The notes: generated by a model not told the origin, from the letters alone. A DNA stretch of 64,000 nucleotides from Mesorhizobium sp. (GCA_004020315.1 SAQG01000028.1:23299-87298), one strand, 5' to 3'; positions 43,098 through 52,781 are shown, counted from the stretch's first letter. Program-made: numbers and translations.

Positions 43098-44427
43098 GGG
43101 TCATGCCTTCGATCAGAAGCGTTGGCGCGGCGGTGCCGAAATTGCGATCGAGATCGCTCGCCGGAACCATATTGAGGAACATGGTCTTCAGGTTCGAGGC
43201 GATGGTCACTTCCGCAACCGGATAGGCGAGCTCGCCATTCTCGATCCAGAAGCCGGAAGCGCCGCGGCTGTACTCGCCAGTCACCATGTCGACGCCCTGG
43301 CCGAACACTTCGGTGACGTAAAAGCCTGATTTGAGCGACTTGATGAGGTCCTCGGGCGTCCGCTCGCCCGGCTCGATGGCAAGATTGGTCGATGACGGCG
43401 AGACGGAGGAGCCGTTGCGCGAGCCGCGCCCATTGGTGGTCAGCCCTAATTCCCGCGCGATCGAGGTCGACAGGAACCAGTGGTTCAAAACGCCCCTCTC
43501 AACCATGAGCAGCTTTTCGCCCTCGATGCCTTCACCGTCGAACGGACGCGACGCCTGGCCGCGGAGCCGGAGCGGCTCGTCGGTGACGGTGATCGCGGCC
43601 GCCGCCACCTGCTTGCCCATCATGTCACGCAGAAAGCTGGTCTTGCGCGCGACGGACGCGCCATTGATGGCGCCGGCGAGATGGCTGGCGATGCCGCGGG
43701 CGACGCGCGGATCGAACACCACATCGACCGGCCCGGTCGCCGCCTTGCGCGCGCCGATGCGCCGCGCGGCGCGTTCGCCGGCCTCACGGCCGATGTCCTC
43801 GGGCGCGTCCAGGTCGGAATAATGCTGGCGGGAGGAGAATTCATAATCGCGCTCCATGCCGGTGCCCTCGCCGGCGATGACGCTGGTCGAGCGCGAAAAG
43901 CGCGAGGCGACATAGTGGCCGACGAAGCCGTGCGAGGTGGCGAGCACCAGCCCGCCAAGCCCGGCGCTGGCGCCGCTGCCGGCCGAATTGGTAACGCCCT
44001 TGACGGCAAGGGCCGCCGCTTCCGCGGCCAGCGCCGCTTCCTTCAACTGGTCGGCCGAGACTTCCGTCGCGTCGTACAGATCGAGGTCGCGCGGCGTCTT
44101 GACCAGCAAGGCCGGATCGGCGAGCCCCTGATAGGGATCTTCGGGCGAGACTTTCGCCATCGCCACCGCGCGCTCGGCTAGCGCTTTCGGGTCGGAGGCA
44201 GCGGTTGCCGAGACGCTCGCCACCCGCTTGCCGACGAAGACGCGTAGCGAGACATCCTCGCTCTCGGATGCCTCGGTGCCCTCGACCTTGCCAAGCCGCA
44301 CCGACACGCCGGTCGAACGGCCGCGCACCACAACCGCGTCGGCGGCGTCGGCGCCGGCCCGTTTGGCAGCCTCGACCAAGGCTGCGACCCGGTCGGTCAG
44401 TTTCGCTGAGTCCAGCGTATCGGTCAT
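43084..44427 (-). CDS. pmbA: TldD/PmbA-family metallopeptidase subunit
   Basis: PmbA (TldE) works with TldD in processing peptides such as microcins and in CcdA degradation. In the complex TldD carries the zinc HExxxH and PmbA lacks it, as here. The 447-residue sequence has SVRLGKVEGTEASESEDVSLRV-like strands, GRGSRNGSSVSPSSTNL and the C-terminal GASGFWIENGELAYPVAEVTIA region, cited for location. Start ATG 44427 is preferred over ATG 44433 because an AGGA lies about ten bases upstream of it. No tldD is in the window. Confidence 0.92.
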   Translation of the reverse strand: MTDTLDSAKLTDRVAALVEAAKRAGADAADAVVVRGRSTGVSVRLGKVEGTEASESEDVSLRVFVGKRVASVSATAASDPKALAERAVAMAKVSPEDPYQGLADPALLVKTPRDLDLYDATEVSADQLKEAALAAEAAALAVKGVTNSAGSGASAGLGGLVLATSHGFVGHYVASRFSRSTSVIAGEGTGMERDYEFSSRQHYSDLDAPEDIGREAGERAARRIGARKAATGPVDVVFDPRVARGIASHLAGAINGASVARKTSFLRDMMGKQVAAAAITVTDEPLRLRGQASRPFDGEGIEGEKLLMVERGVLNHWFLSTSIARELGLTTNGRGSRNGSSVSPSSTNLAIEPGERTPEDLIKSLKSGFYVTEVFGQGVDMVTGEYSRGASGFWIENGELAYPVAEVTIASNLKTMFLNMVPASDLDRNFGTAAPTLLIEGMTLAGA

Positions 44428-44433
44428 GCGCAT

Positions 44434-44762
44434 TGTCCTGTTTTTCCGCCTGACATTAAGGGCGGCCGCTCCGCACCATCTATTGTTCCAATGTGGCTTG
44501 TGCAATGGCAGAAGTGGCAAGCAGGATAGATCGGCCAGCAGACACCCGGTTTTGAGCCGCATGATCGGAGCGGGTCCTCAAAGGCTGCTTCGCGGCGGTT
44601 TCGGACTGGCCGATAGCCGTGCTCCGATCACATACGGACGTTCGATTGCGGTAACGCCTGTGTCCTTTTCCACTCATGATCGGCACCTGCCCGAAATCGT
44701 TAAATTTAGCAATTTCTTGTGTGTCCTTGGAACTTTGTAGCTTGCGTTCCATTTTCAACCGC
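44434..44762. other. Intergenic region without a recognisable gene
   Basis: About 330 bp between the divergent pmbA and glycosyltransferase genes. Codon structure is absent in all frames I checked by eye. The right third is AT-richer (around 44695-44720, GTTAAATTTAGCAATTTC) and probably holds the promoter of the glycosylation cluster. No RNA gene was recognised. Confidence 0.5.
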
Positions 44763-45830
44763 ATGCGAGACTCTGTGATCCAAAGCATCAGGACTGCGGT
44801 GAACGTGTCGCCGCCGCGGTACTCGCTGGTCCTTCCCATATACAACGAAGAACAGGTGCTGCCTCGACTGATCGAGCGGATCAGCTCGCTGATCTGCCGG
44901 TTGGACGGAGAGGCCGAGGTGATCTTCGTCGATGACGGAAGCCGTGACGGAAGCGTCGAATACCTTCGGAACGTCGTCGCCGTCGAGCCGCGCTTCCGGC
45001 TGATCGAGCTTTCCCGCAATTTCGGCCACCAGGTGGCGATCACGGCCGGCATGGACGCTGCTGCGGGTGATGCCGTCATCGTCATGGATGCCGACCTGCA
45101 AGACCCGCCGGAGGTGGTTCTCGATCTGGTGGCGAAGTGGAAGGAAGGCTTCGAGATCGTCTATGCGCGCCGTGTGAAGCGTGAGGGCGAATCCTGGTTC
45201 AAGCGCTTTACGGCGAGTCTCTTCTACCGCCTGCTGGAGAAGATGACGTCGGTCGACATCCCCCGCGACGTCGGCGATTTTCGCCTGGTCGGGCGCAAGG
45301 CTCTGGAAACCTTCAAGCAAATGCCCGAACACGACCGTTTCGTCAGGGGCATGTTCGCCTGGATGGGGTTCAAGCAGACAGCGGTGCCTTTCGAACGTCC
45401 GGCGCGGACGCTTGGCCAGACCAAATACCCATTCTGGAAGATGATGCACCTTGCCGTTCACGGCATCGTCAGCTTCTCCGAGAAGCCGCTGCGCATGGCG
45501 CTGTGGGGCGGATTGGCCATCTCCGCGCTTGCGGTGGTGTTCGGTATTTACGCCATCTTCGCCTGGATTTTTGAAACCGGCATCATTGCCGGCTGGACAT
45601 CCACCGTGGTGATCGTGTCGCTCCTTTGCGGCATCAATCTTTTCATGACCGGCGTGGTCGGGCTCTATGTCGGCGGTATCCACGCCGAGGTGAAACGCCG
45701 TCCGCTTTATGTGATCGATCGGGTCGCCGGCTTCGACAAGGCAATGCGTGCCGCCGGTGAGAGCCGTCGATCGTTTCGAAAACCCAGGAACGGAGCCTCG
45801 GCTGATGGCCGAACTCTTCGACAGCTATAA
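44763..45830 (+). CDS. GT2 glycosyltransferase, GtrB/Dpm1-like
   Basis: A 355-residue membrane glycosyltransferase. The GT-A domain has SLVLPIYNEEQVLPRLI at the N-terminus, FVDDGSRDGS and the metal-binding VMDADLQDPPE. Two C-terminal transmembrane helices (about residues 240-265 and 275-300) match bactoprenol glucosyl- or dolichol-phosphate-type enzymes that charge a lipid carrier on the cytosolic face. ATG 44763 gives the correct family N-terminus. It opens a cluster with a methyltransferase, a GtrA-like flippase and, convergently, a GT-C enzyme. Confidence 0.92.
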   Translation: MRDSVIQSIRTAVNVSPPRYSLVLPIYNEEQVLPRLIERISSLICRLDGEAEVIFVDDGSRDGSVEYLRNVVAVEPRFRLIELSRNFGHQVAITAGMDAAAGDAVIVMDADLQDPPEVVLDLVAKWKEGFEIVYARRVKREGESWFKRFTASLFYRLLEKMTSVDIPRDVGDFRLVGRKALETFKQMPEHDRFVRGMFAWMGFKQTAVPFERPARTLGQTKYPFWKMMHLAVHGIVSFSEKPLRMALWGGLAISALAVVFGIYAIFAWIFETGIIAGWTSTVVIVSLLCGINLFMTGVVGLYVGGIHAEVKRRPLYVIDRVAGFDKAMRAAGESRRSFRKPRNGASADGRTLRQL

Positions 45831-46497
45831 ATCAAATTATGGCGAGGCGGTCGCAGGATCCATCCGGTTTTCCGGACTTAGGCACGATTTCTTTCTGATC
45901 GCCAAGGCCGACCTGCTGCGGCGTCTCGTCGTCGAGCGAGGGCTTCGGCAGGGCGGGGCTGATGTGCGGGCGCTGGATGTCGGCTGCGGCGTCGGGTCGC
46001 TCCACCCTTATCTCGAAGGCGCGTTCGAGAGCCTGGATGGCTGCGACGTCTCGGAAGAATCGATCCTGCGCGCCAGCCAGGACAATCCACGTGTGACCTA
46101 CAGGGCCTGCACGACGCCAAGCCTGCCTTATGGCGACGGCGCGTTCGATCTGGCTTTTGCCAGTTGCGTCGTCCATCACGTTGCGCCCGCCTCCTGGCTC
46201 GATTTCTTCCGGGAAATGCGGCGCGTCGTGCGGCCGGGCGGCGTTGCCTGCGTCATCGAGCACAATCCCTATAATCCGCTGACGCGTCTTGCGGTGTTCC
46301 GGTGTCCGTTCGATCAGGACGCGGTCCTGCTCAACGCCGCCAAAGCAAGGTCCCTTTTTCAGGAGACCGGCTTCAGGGATATCCGATCCGAGCATTTCCT
46401 GCTGCTGCCGTCGGCCAGGCCTTTCGCCACAAAACTCGAGCGCTTGCTCGCGCCTCTACCGCTCGGAGCCCAATATGCGTGCAGTGCGCATGTCTGA
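45805..46497 (+). CDS. Class I SAM-dependent methyltransferase
   Basis: A 230-residue methyltransferase of the methyltransf_11 type. SAM-binding motif I is ALDVGCGVGSLHPYL near residue 55, followed by an acidic residue in GCDVSEESI and the post-motif FDLAFASCVVHHV. Start ATG 45805 overlaps the glycosyltransferase end by 26 bp, so they are coupled. The target may be a sugar or lipid-linked intermediate of the cluster, which is inference. Confidence 0.88.
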   Translation: MAELFDSYKSNYGEAVAGSIRFSGLRHDFFLIAKADLLRRLVVERGLRQGGADVRALDVGCGVGSLHPYLEGAFESLDGCDVSEESILRASQDNPRVTYRACTTPSLPYGDGAFDLAFASCVVHHVAPASWLDFFREMRRVVRPGGVACVIEHNPYNPLTRLAVFRCPFDQDAVLLNAAKARSLFQETGFRDIRSEHFLLLPSARPFATKLERLLAPLPLGAQYACSAHV

Positions 46498-46924
46498 GGG
46501 CTGTTCGACCGCCGGCGCCGGGCTGAAGCTGCTGGCGCGCTTCGGGTTGGTCGGCATCGCCGCGACGATGCTGTATGCCGTCTTGGCTATCGGCTTGGTC
46601 GAATCGAAATGGATCGGCTTCTCGCCCGTGCAGGCGTCGCTCGCGGCATACGCCGCGGCTGCCGTGTTTTCGTATCTCGCCCACAAATCAGTAACCTTCA
46701 TGTCGAGCGGATCGCACCGATCGGAAGCTGCGCGTTTTCTCCTGCTGACGGCGACAGGCTTCGCCGTGGCTTACGCGGCGCCGGCGCTTTTGACGGCGAA
46801 ACTCGGCCTGCCGCCCATCGTTACCATCCTGGTTACATGTCTGCTTATTCCGGCGGTCAATCTTCTCATGCTCGACCGATGGGTTTTTGCGCAGCGAGGA
46901 CCTAGCCGGCAGGGCGACCGCTAA
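46475..46924 (+). CDS. GtrA-family membrane protein
   Basis: A 149-residue protein with four transmembrane helices, typical of GtrA, which is thought to flip lipid-linked sugars across the inner membrane in O-antigen glycosylation and related systems. The first helix begins FGLVGIAATMLYAVL and a conserved FSYLAHKSVTF links helices two and three; LMLDRWVFA closes the protein. Start ATG 46475 follows GGAG at a good distance; ATG 46490 is an alternative. It overlaps the methyltransferase gene by 23 bp. Confidence 0.9.
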   Translation: MRAVRMSEGCSTAGAGLKLLARFGLVGIAATMLYAVLAIGLVESKWIGFSPVQASLAAYAAAAVFSYLAHKSVTFMSSGSHRSEAARFLLLTATGFAVAYAAPALLTAKLGLPPIVTILVTCLLIPAVNLLMLDRWVFAQRGPSRQGDR

Positions 46925-47565
46925 TCCGTCTCAATCGCATCCAGCCGGAACGACACCAGCTTGATGGAGCGCTTGTAGATGTTGCTGGCAGCCGGAGTTG
47001 GCGGAATGCCGTCGAGATAGTCGAAGGCGATTTCGAGTGTATCGGCCTCGGCGAGAGCCGCCGGTGGAATGACGAACGAGACCATTCGTGGTTCTTTGCC
47101 AGACAGCGTCACCGCATGTGCCCGAACGCCGTTCACCGAGATCACAACCCTCTGCGTGATCTGTGGTGGCCGAATGACGGCGGCCATTTGCAATGTGGCG
47201 GTCAGCCCGTTGCGCAGCGGCGGTATCTTCACGCGAAGCCGCGAGGTCTCGCCCAGGGAATGGGTGCCGTCGCCTGCCGGCCCCGACCAGCCGCAGACCT
47301 TTATGCTGGCTGCCTGTTTGGCGCCGTCGTTCCGGAACGATACCGTCTGGCCAAGTGTGTAGCTGCCGACCGCATCGCGATTGAGGCAGGTCGTCGTCCG
47401 ATCGATGTAATAGGCGCGATAATCGGCGTTGACGTTCGGATTGAGAGCAAGCGCAAGGATGATGAGCTCGGACCCGGCCAGAACCGCTGCGAGCGCGTAG
47501 CCGCCGAGCGAGGCAGCGCGCCGATACGGAGCGGGAAATTCAGACCAGGGCAAGGTAGCCTCCAA
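46921..47565 (-). CDS. Membrane-anchored protein of unknown function
   Basis: A 214-residue protein with one N-terminal transmembrane helix (about residues 20-42) and a periplasmic beta-rich domain containing two cysteines (TTTCLNRDAV and KVCGWSG). I recognise no family. Its start overlaps the end of the GT-C mannosyltransferase-like gene by 26 bp, and it overlaps gtrA by four bases from the other strand. Coupling to the GT-C gene suggests an accessory role in the same glycosylation step. Confidence 0.75.
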   Translation of the reverse strand: MEATLPWSEFPAPYRRAASLGGYALAAVLAGSELIILALALNPNVNADYRAYYIDRTTTCLNRDAVGSYTLGQTVSFRNDGAKQAASIKVCGWSGPAGDGTHSLGETSRLRVKIPPLRNGLTATLQMAAVIRPPQITQRVVISVNGVRAHAVTLSGKEPRMVSFVIPPAALAEADTLEIAFDYLDGIPPTPAASNIYKRSIKLVSFRLDAIETD

Positions 47566-48703
47566 TCCACGCCACAGTCATGAAATAGCAGGCACCCAGG
47601 AAGAGAACCAAAGCCGCGAGCCAACTGAGCTTCGACACCGACAGCAGGACGGCGAGCATCATTGTCAGAGGCGCAAGCCCAATGACGTATCTGACCATCG
47701 AGGCCAGGTTGGTAATCAGCGGCAGGATGATGCAGAGCGCGCAGAAGAGTGCCGCGCCATATTGCCTGCGAGCCGCCAGGACGGCCGACAGCGCCAGTCC
47801 GGCAATCGCAGCGAGCGCGCTCCACTGCGGTGCCGTGGGCAGCCATCCGGTGGTCGGAACGGCTGAGAGCCCGTCCCATAGAAAGACCAGAGGATTGCCT
47901 GCCACCCGTCCGAAGGCGCGCTGGATGTGCAAGAACGCAAGGCCGTCTCCGACGGTGAGGTACAGGAACAGGATGTAAGCGAACAAACCGGCCGGCGAGA
48001 TGAAGATCGCGACCAGCAGATCCGGCCGGCCAAGCACCCACCGTGGGAAAGACAGTGCCGATCCGCCCTGTTGGCGGTGCTCCCTGAACATTTGAATGAC
48101 GGTCGCAAATACGACGAAGACCCCGACGAGCCTCGTCGCCGACAGGAGCGCGGATGAAACGCCCGCGGCGAGATAGCTGGAGCGTTTGAGCGCCAGAAAG
48201 ACGCATGAGGTCAGGAGCACGAAAAGCGGTTCGGTCAGGAAAGTCGTGAAGTGGAAGGAGAACGGGCCGCTGAGCAGAAAAGCGCAATACAGCACATAGG
48301 CCCGCATGTTCTTGTCCAGCAGCGGCCATGCCACCAGACAGGCGGCGTAGCTGCAAACAATGGAGGTGATCGTCGCGACCAGTATCGTCTGAAAAGGGAA
48401 GACAACCCGGATCGCCGCCACCAGCATCGGATAGAGCGGGAAGAAGCCCCAGCGACCGACATTGCTGTGGTTTGGGATGGGAAAGCGCTCGTAGCCTTGT
48501 TCGCTGATGCCGATATACCAGGCGCAATCCCACCGGCAGAGCGCGCGGGCATAAGCCGCGAAACCTGGTTCCTCCGACACCGAAGCAAAAGCTGCATAGC
48601 GAATGGCCAGTCCGCTGACCACGAACAGCAACGGCACCGCCGCGACGGCCAGGACCATGAGGCGACCGCTGGCGTTCGAACGCACGACATCTTCGAGCGC
48701 CAA
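47540..48703 (-). CDS. PIG-V-like GT-C mannosyltransferase
   Basis: A 387-residue polytopic protein with about ten hydrophobic segments. The periplasmic loop after helix 1 contains RWDCAWYIGISEQGYE, matching the RWD-x-x-Y...GY signature of PIG-V-type and bacterial GT-C enzymes, which use lipid-phosphate sugars as donors. It would consume the product made by the GtrB-like enzyme and moved by the GtrA-like protein. Whether the sugar is mannose is not shown by the sequence. Confidence 0.85.
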   Translation of the reverse strand: MALEDVVRSNASGRLMVLAVAAVPLLFVVSGLAIRYAAFASVSEEPGFAAYARALCRWDCAWYIGISEQGYERFPIPNHSNVGRWGFFPLYPMLVAAIRVVFPFQTILVATITSIVCSYAACLVAWPLLDKNMRAYVLYCAFLLSGPFSFHFTTFLTEPLFVLLTSCVFLALKRSSYLAAGVSSALLSATRLVGVFVVFATVIQMFREHRQQGGSALSFPRWVLGRPDLLVAIFISPAGLFAYILFLYLTVGDGLAFLHIQRAFGRVAGNPLVFLWDGLSAVPTTGWLPTAPQWSALAAIAGLALSAVLAARRQYGAALFCALCIILPLITNLASMVRYVIGLAPLTMMLAVLLSVSKLSWLAALVLFLGACYFMTVAWIGGYLALV

Positions 48704-48800
48704 ATCTGCCTCCGCCCATTCGAGTGATTGACGCCACTCAGCCGCTAGATCAGCGCAGTTGCCATGGCGAAGTCAAGCCATGCCCGTCGCGCTTCCCGGA

Positions 48801-50810
48801 TTACGAGCTTCTCAGCCAGACGAGCATCTCGCCGGGGTCGCGATTATCCCAGGCAAAATAGGGAACGGCGGTGACTTTGGTCTCCTCCACCGCCGGCGGT
48901 TGGGTGCGATAAAGTCCGTCTTCCCAGTTTTCGAAGGCCTCTTTCTCGGCAACGGCCGAGAGCGTGACGACGCCGCCCAGAAGGTTGGGCTCCTCACGCG
49001 CCTCGATCTGTGCCGTCCGTGGCAAGGCGATGCGGTGCAGCTGGCCGGCATTGTCGGTCTCCTCGACGCAATAGATCAGCGGGCCGCGGGCAAGCGCGAC
49101 GCGACCGATATTCTGGCGCACCTCCGGATTGGCGTAGAGGCGGTCGACGGACATTTCGAGATCGAGCTCGACCTGGTCGCCCTTGCGCCATTCGCGCCGG
49201 ATCGCGGCATAGCCGTCGCTGGTTACATCATCGAGATCGACCGCCTCCCCATTCACCTTGAGCGCCGTCTTGCGGCACCAGGCCGGCAGGCGCAGGTGCA
49301 AGGTGAACTCGGTCGGCGCCTCGGGTTCGATCGTGATAGAGACCGCGCCGTCCCATGGATAGTTGCTGGCCTGGCTCAGCTCTATTTGCGTCCCTGCGAT
49401 ATCGAAACGAGCCGTGCTGTTTCCATAGAGATGGACGGCCAGCGCGTCGTCCGACAGTCCGTAGAAATAGCTGCCGATCGAGGCGACCATGCGTCCGATG
49501 TTGGGCGGGCAGCAGGGGCAGCGATGCCATTTCCAGCGGTTGTGCTTCCCCCGGCTTTGCAGCGGATTTTCATAGAAGAACAGCGAGCCGTCGAGCGACA
49601 GGCCTGAGATCGAGCCGTTGTAGAGCGCCCTTTCCATCATGTCGGCGTAACGTGCATTTGGGCCCATGCCGAGCATGCGGCTCGCCCAGAACACCAGGCC
49701 GACCGAAGCGCAGGTCTCGGCATAGGCGGTTTCATTGGGCAGGTCGTAGTCGGCGGTAAAACCCTCATTGTGCGACGACGGCCCGATGCCGCCGGTAACG
49801 TAGAGGTTCTTGGTGGTGAGATCGTCCCACAGCCGGTCGAGCGCCACCCGCAGCGTGTCGTCGCCATATTCGGTCGCGACGTCCGCCATGCCCGAATAAA
49901 GATACATCGCCCTGACCGCATGGCCGACGACCTTGTCCTGTTCACGCACCGGCTTGTGCGACTGGCTGTATTCGTAGGTCTTGAAATGATACGCTCGGGG
50001 GTCGGCGCCGCGGGCCCGCGCCTCCTCGTCGAAATAATGCGGCTCAAGGCCGCGCTGGTCGATGAAGTATTTTGCGAGGTCCATATACTTTTGCTCGCCG
50101 GTGACCCGCGCGAGCTTGACCAGCGCCAGCTCGATCTCCTCGTGGCCGCAATAGCCCTTCTTCCTGCCGGGCTCGGGACCGAACGTATCGGCGATATGGT
50201 CGGCATAACGGCACATGATGTCGAGCAGCTTGCGTTTTCCCGTGGCCTGGTAGTAGGCGACCGCGCCTTCGATCAGATGGCCGGCGCAATAGAGCTCGTG
50301 GCAATCGCGCAGATTGGTCCAGCGCAAGCCGGGCTGGATGCGCTGGTACCAGCTCGACAGATAGCCGTCGGGCTGCTGCAGCTTGCCGTACATGTCGATG
50401 ACGGCGTCGATCTTCTTCTCCAGCTCGTCATTGCGACGGCGGTAGAGCGAATAGGCGGCGGTCTCGATGGTCTTGCCCCAATCGCTGTCCCAGAACATCT
50501 GCGTCGTCACCGTCGATCCGGTGAACTCGTTACCGGCGGTGGCTGCCTCGTCCGGCGATGGGGAGTGGAACGGAATGACGACGCCGGGCGATGGCCGGTC
50601 CGGATCGATCTGCTCGAGCATGCGCGCCTCTACGCAGCGGTCATAGAGGATGTCGGCGGTCCTGGTGGCGACGGCATCGACACGGTCGCCCCAGAAGCCG
50701 CGCACATCGACCTGCGGCACGGGCAGCGGACGGAAGGCGAGCTTCGGCTTGCCCGACTTGCCGGTTTGGCCCGGCGTGGCGCCCTGACTGACGGATTGCG
50801 ATGCGGTCAT
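48801..50810 (-). CDS. Glycoside hydrolase family 127 (DUF1680), probable beta-L-arabinofuranosidase
   Basis: A 669-residue GH127 enzyme that releases terminal beta-L-arabinofuranose in characterised members. An alpha/alpha-barrel core holds the zinc-thiolate site: Glu and Cys in NETAYAETCAS and the cysteine pair in HRCPCCPPNIGR, which includes the catalytic nucleophile. No signal peptide is seen, so it acts on imported oligosaccharides. It follows the two permease genes of a sugar ABC importer, which fits uptake of plant-derived arabinofuranosides such as extensin glycans. GH127 also contains other specificities. Confidence 0.9.
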   Translation of the reverse strand: MTASQSVSQGATPGQTGKSGKPKLAFRPLPVPQVDVRGFWGDRVDAVATRTADILYDRCVEARMLEQIDPDRPSPGVVIPFHSPSPDEAATAGNEFTGSTVTTQMFWDSDWGKTIETAAYSLYRRRNDELEKKIDAVIDMYGKLQQPDGYLSSWYQRIQPGLRWTNLRDCHELYCAGHLIEGAVAYYQATGKRKLLDIMCRYADHIADTFGPEPGRKKGYCGHEEIELALVKLARVTGEQKYMDLAKYFIDQRGLEPHYFDEEARARGADPRAYHFKTYEYSQSHKPVREQDKVVGHAVRAMYLYSGMADVATEYGDDTLRVALDRLWDDLTTKNLYVTGGIGPSSHNEGFTADYDLPNETAYAETCASVGLVFWASRMLGMGPNARYADMMERALYNGSISGLSLDGSLFFYENPLQSRGKHNRWKWHRCPCCPPNIGRMVASIGSYFYGLSDDALAVHLYGNSTARFDIAGTQIELSQASNYPWDGAVSITIEPEAPTEFTLHLRLPAWCRKTALKVNGEAVDLDDVTSDGYAAIRREWRKGDQVELDLEMSVDRLYANPEVRQNIGRVALARGPLIYCVEETDNAGQLHRIALPRTAQIEAREEPNLLGGVVTLSAVAEKEAFENWEDGLYRTQPPAVEETKVTAVPYFAWDNRDPGEMLVWLRSS

Positions 50811-50837
50811 AAATTTACTCCGGTTCGATTCGATTGG

Positions 50838-51695
50838 TCACTTCACGGCCCCTGCCATGAGGCCGCGGATGTAGAAGCGCTGCAGCAACAGGAAGAGCAC
50901 CAGGCACGGCACCATCATCACGGTGACGCCGGCCTGCACCGCGCCCCAGTCGATGGCGCCGAAGCGGCCGGACTGAAGCGCCGTCATCATGATTGGCAGC
51001 GTGAATTTGGCCTGGTCCGTCATCAGCACCAGCGCCGCCAGGAATTCGTTCCAGGCGCCGAGGAACGCGAACAGCGCGATGGTGACGATGCCCGGCCAGA
51101 CCAGCGGCAGCATCACCCGCAGCAGCATGGTGACGTTATTGGCGCCGTCCATGCGGGCGGCTTCCTCGATCTCGCGCGGCACCGCGTCGAATGCGTTGCG
51201 CATCATGAAGATGGAGAAAGGCAGCTGCAGCGTGACATAGACGCAGACCAGCCCGGTCAGCGTGTTGTGCAGGCCGATCTTGGTCAGCACCAGAAAGATC
51301 GGCGTCAGGATCGACTGGAACGGGATCATGATCGTCGACAGGATGAGGACGAAGAGCAGGTTCTTCAGCGGAAAGCGGAAGCGCGAGAAACCGTAGCCGG
51401 CCAGCACGCTGACGATCACCGACAGCACCACCGTCATCACCGAAACGTAGATGCTGTTTTGCGCCGGCAGCCACAGGCCGTCGCCGAACGTATTGAGCGT
51501 GGCGTAGTTCTCGACTGAAAAGCCCGTCGTCGGCCAGGGCGGCAGCGGCGGCTGACGTGACTCCTGCGCCGGCTTGAAGGCCGAAAGCACAGTCCAGACG
51601 ATCGGCGCCAGGAACAGCACCGAGGCGATGATGCCCGTCGAGTGCTCGGCGATCTGCATGCCGATGCGGCGTTTGCGGCTGCGTGCCTGCGCCAT
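50838..51695 (-). CDS. Sugar ABC transporter permease (MalG type)
   Basis: A 285-residue inner-membrane permease with six transmembrane helices and the EAA loop EEAARMDGANNVTMLLRVMLPL that contacts the ATPase, near residue 180. The N-terminus carries the basic segment before helix 1. It overlaps the partner permease by a single base at 51695 and is followed by the GH127 gene after 27 bp. No ATPase gene is present in the operon. Confidence 0.93.
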   Translation of the reverse strand: MAQARSRKRRIGMQIAEHSTGIIASVLFLAPIVWTVLSAFKPAQESRQPPLPPWPTTGFSVENYATLNTFGDGLWLPAQNSIYVSVMTVVLSVIVSVLAGYGFSRFRFPLKNLLFVLILSTIMIPFQSILTPIFLVLTKIGLHNTLTGLVCVYVTLQLPFSIFMMRNAFDAVPREIEEAARMDGANNVTMLLRVMLPLVWPGIVTIALFAFLGAWNEFLAALVLMTDQAKFTLPIMMTALQSGRFGAIDWGAVQAGVTVMMVPCLVLFLLLQRFYIRGLMAGAVK

Positions 51696-52621
51696 CAGTC
51701 AACGCCCTCCGGTTGGCGCAGCAGCCGCAGCTGGATGAGGCTGAGCGCGACCAGGATGACCAGCAGGATCATCGACAGGGCGGCGCCGTAGCCGAGCTTG
51801 AACGACACGAATGACTGGTTGAAAATCCAGTAGACCGCGGTCAGCGTCTGGTTGCGCGGCCCACCGCGCAGGATGATGTAGAACTGGTCGAAGGCGAGCA
51901 CCGAGCCGGCAACCGACAGGATCAGCGCCAGCGCCAGCGTGCGGCGCATCAGCGGCAGGGTGATGGCGCGAAACCGCGCCAGCGGCCCTGCCCCGTCGAT
52001 CATCGCCGCCTCCTGCAGATCCGGCGGGATCGACTGCAGACCGGTCATCAGGATGATCATGGTGAAGCCTGCCACCTTCCACACGACCATGGCGATGATC
52101 GACCAGAACGCCGGCTGGAACGTCGCCAGCAGATTGACCTTCTTCTCGGTCAGGCCGAGTTCGAAGGCGGCCGGGCTGAACAGGCCGGAATCGACATTGA
52201 GAAGCCACGACCAGAGCAGGCTGGCCGAGGCGAAACCGATGACCGCCGGCATGAAAAACGACGTCCGGTAGAAGCCGGTCATCTGCCGTGGTCTTTCGAT
52301 GAACAGCGCCAGCGGAAAGGCGACGGCGAAGATCGCGATCGTCACCACCACCGTGTAATAGCCGGTGAAACGCAGCGCGTTCCAGAACCTGGTATCGCGC
52401 AGGATCGCCCAGTAATTGTCGAGGCCAATGAAGGAGTGCGCGCCCATCAGCGGCCAGTTGTGCAGCGACATCCACGCGGTCATGCAAAGCGGGATGATGA
52501 AGAAGACGACGACAAGTGCTACGGCCGGCGCGACATAGAGCAGGCCGACCCACTGACGGCGGCCGGCGCCGACCAGTTTGCGGCGGCGGGCGGGTGCGGA
52601 GGTTGCTGCGATGGACGTCAT
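51695..52621 (-). CDS. Sugar ABC transporter permease (MalF/UgpA type)
   Basis: A 308-residue permease with six transmembrane helices and the EAA loop QEAAMIDGAGPLARFRAITLPL near residue 210. ATG 52621 gives the family start MTSIAATSAPARRR; the longer open frame upstream runs through a palindromic repeat element and is not coding. It pairs with the MalG-type subunit as a heterodimer. It is separated from the binding-protein gene by 371 bp of repeats. Confidence 0.92.
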   Translation of the reverse strand: MTSIAATSAPARRRKLVGAGRRQWVGLLYVAPAVALVVVFFIIPLCMTAWMSLHNWPLMGAHSFIGLDNYWAILRDTRFWNALRFTGYYTVVVTIAIFAVAFPLALFIERPRQMTGFYRTSFFMPAVIGFASASLLWSWLLNVDSGLFSPAAFELGLTEKKVNLLATFQPAFWSIIAMVVWKVAGFTMIILMTGLQSIPPDLQEAAMIDGAGPLARFRAITLPLMRRTLALALILSVAGSVLAFDQFYIILRGGPRNQTLTAVYWIFNQSFVSFKLGYGAALSMILLVILVALSLIQLRLLRQPEGVD

Positions 52622-52639
52622 GCCTGGCCGCTCCCCTTT

Positions 52640-52781
52640 CCTTCTCCCCTTGTGGGAGAAGGTGGATCGGCGCGTAGCGCCGAGACGGAAGAGGGGTGTT
52701 GGACGGAGTGCTGTCGGAGCCAAGCTGGAGCACCCCTCATCCGTCGCCTTCGGCGACACCTTCTCCCACAAGGGGAGAAGG
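52640..52781. mobile_element. 142-bp palindromic element with perfect 25-bp terminal inverted repeats (RIME/MITE-like)
   Basis: Positions 52640-52664 and 52757-52781 are exact reverse complements. Each end is itself a hairpin (CCTTCTCCC...GGGAGAAGG), and inner hairpins CGGCGC-GTA-GCGCCG (52668-52682) and GTCGCC-TTC-GGCGAC (52743-52757) are present. It lies inside the ABC operon between receptor and permease. The structure resembles rhizobial intergenic mosaic elements. Confidence 0.75.
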
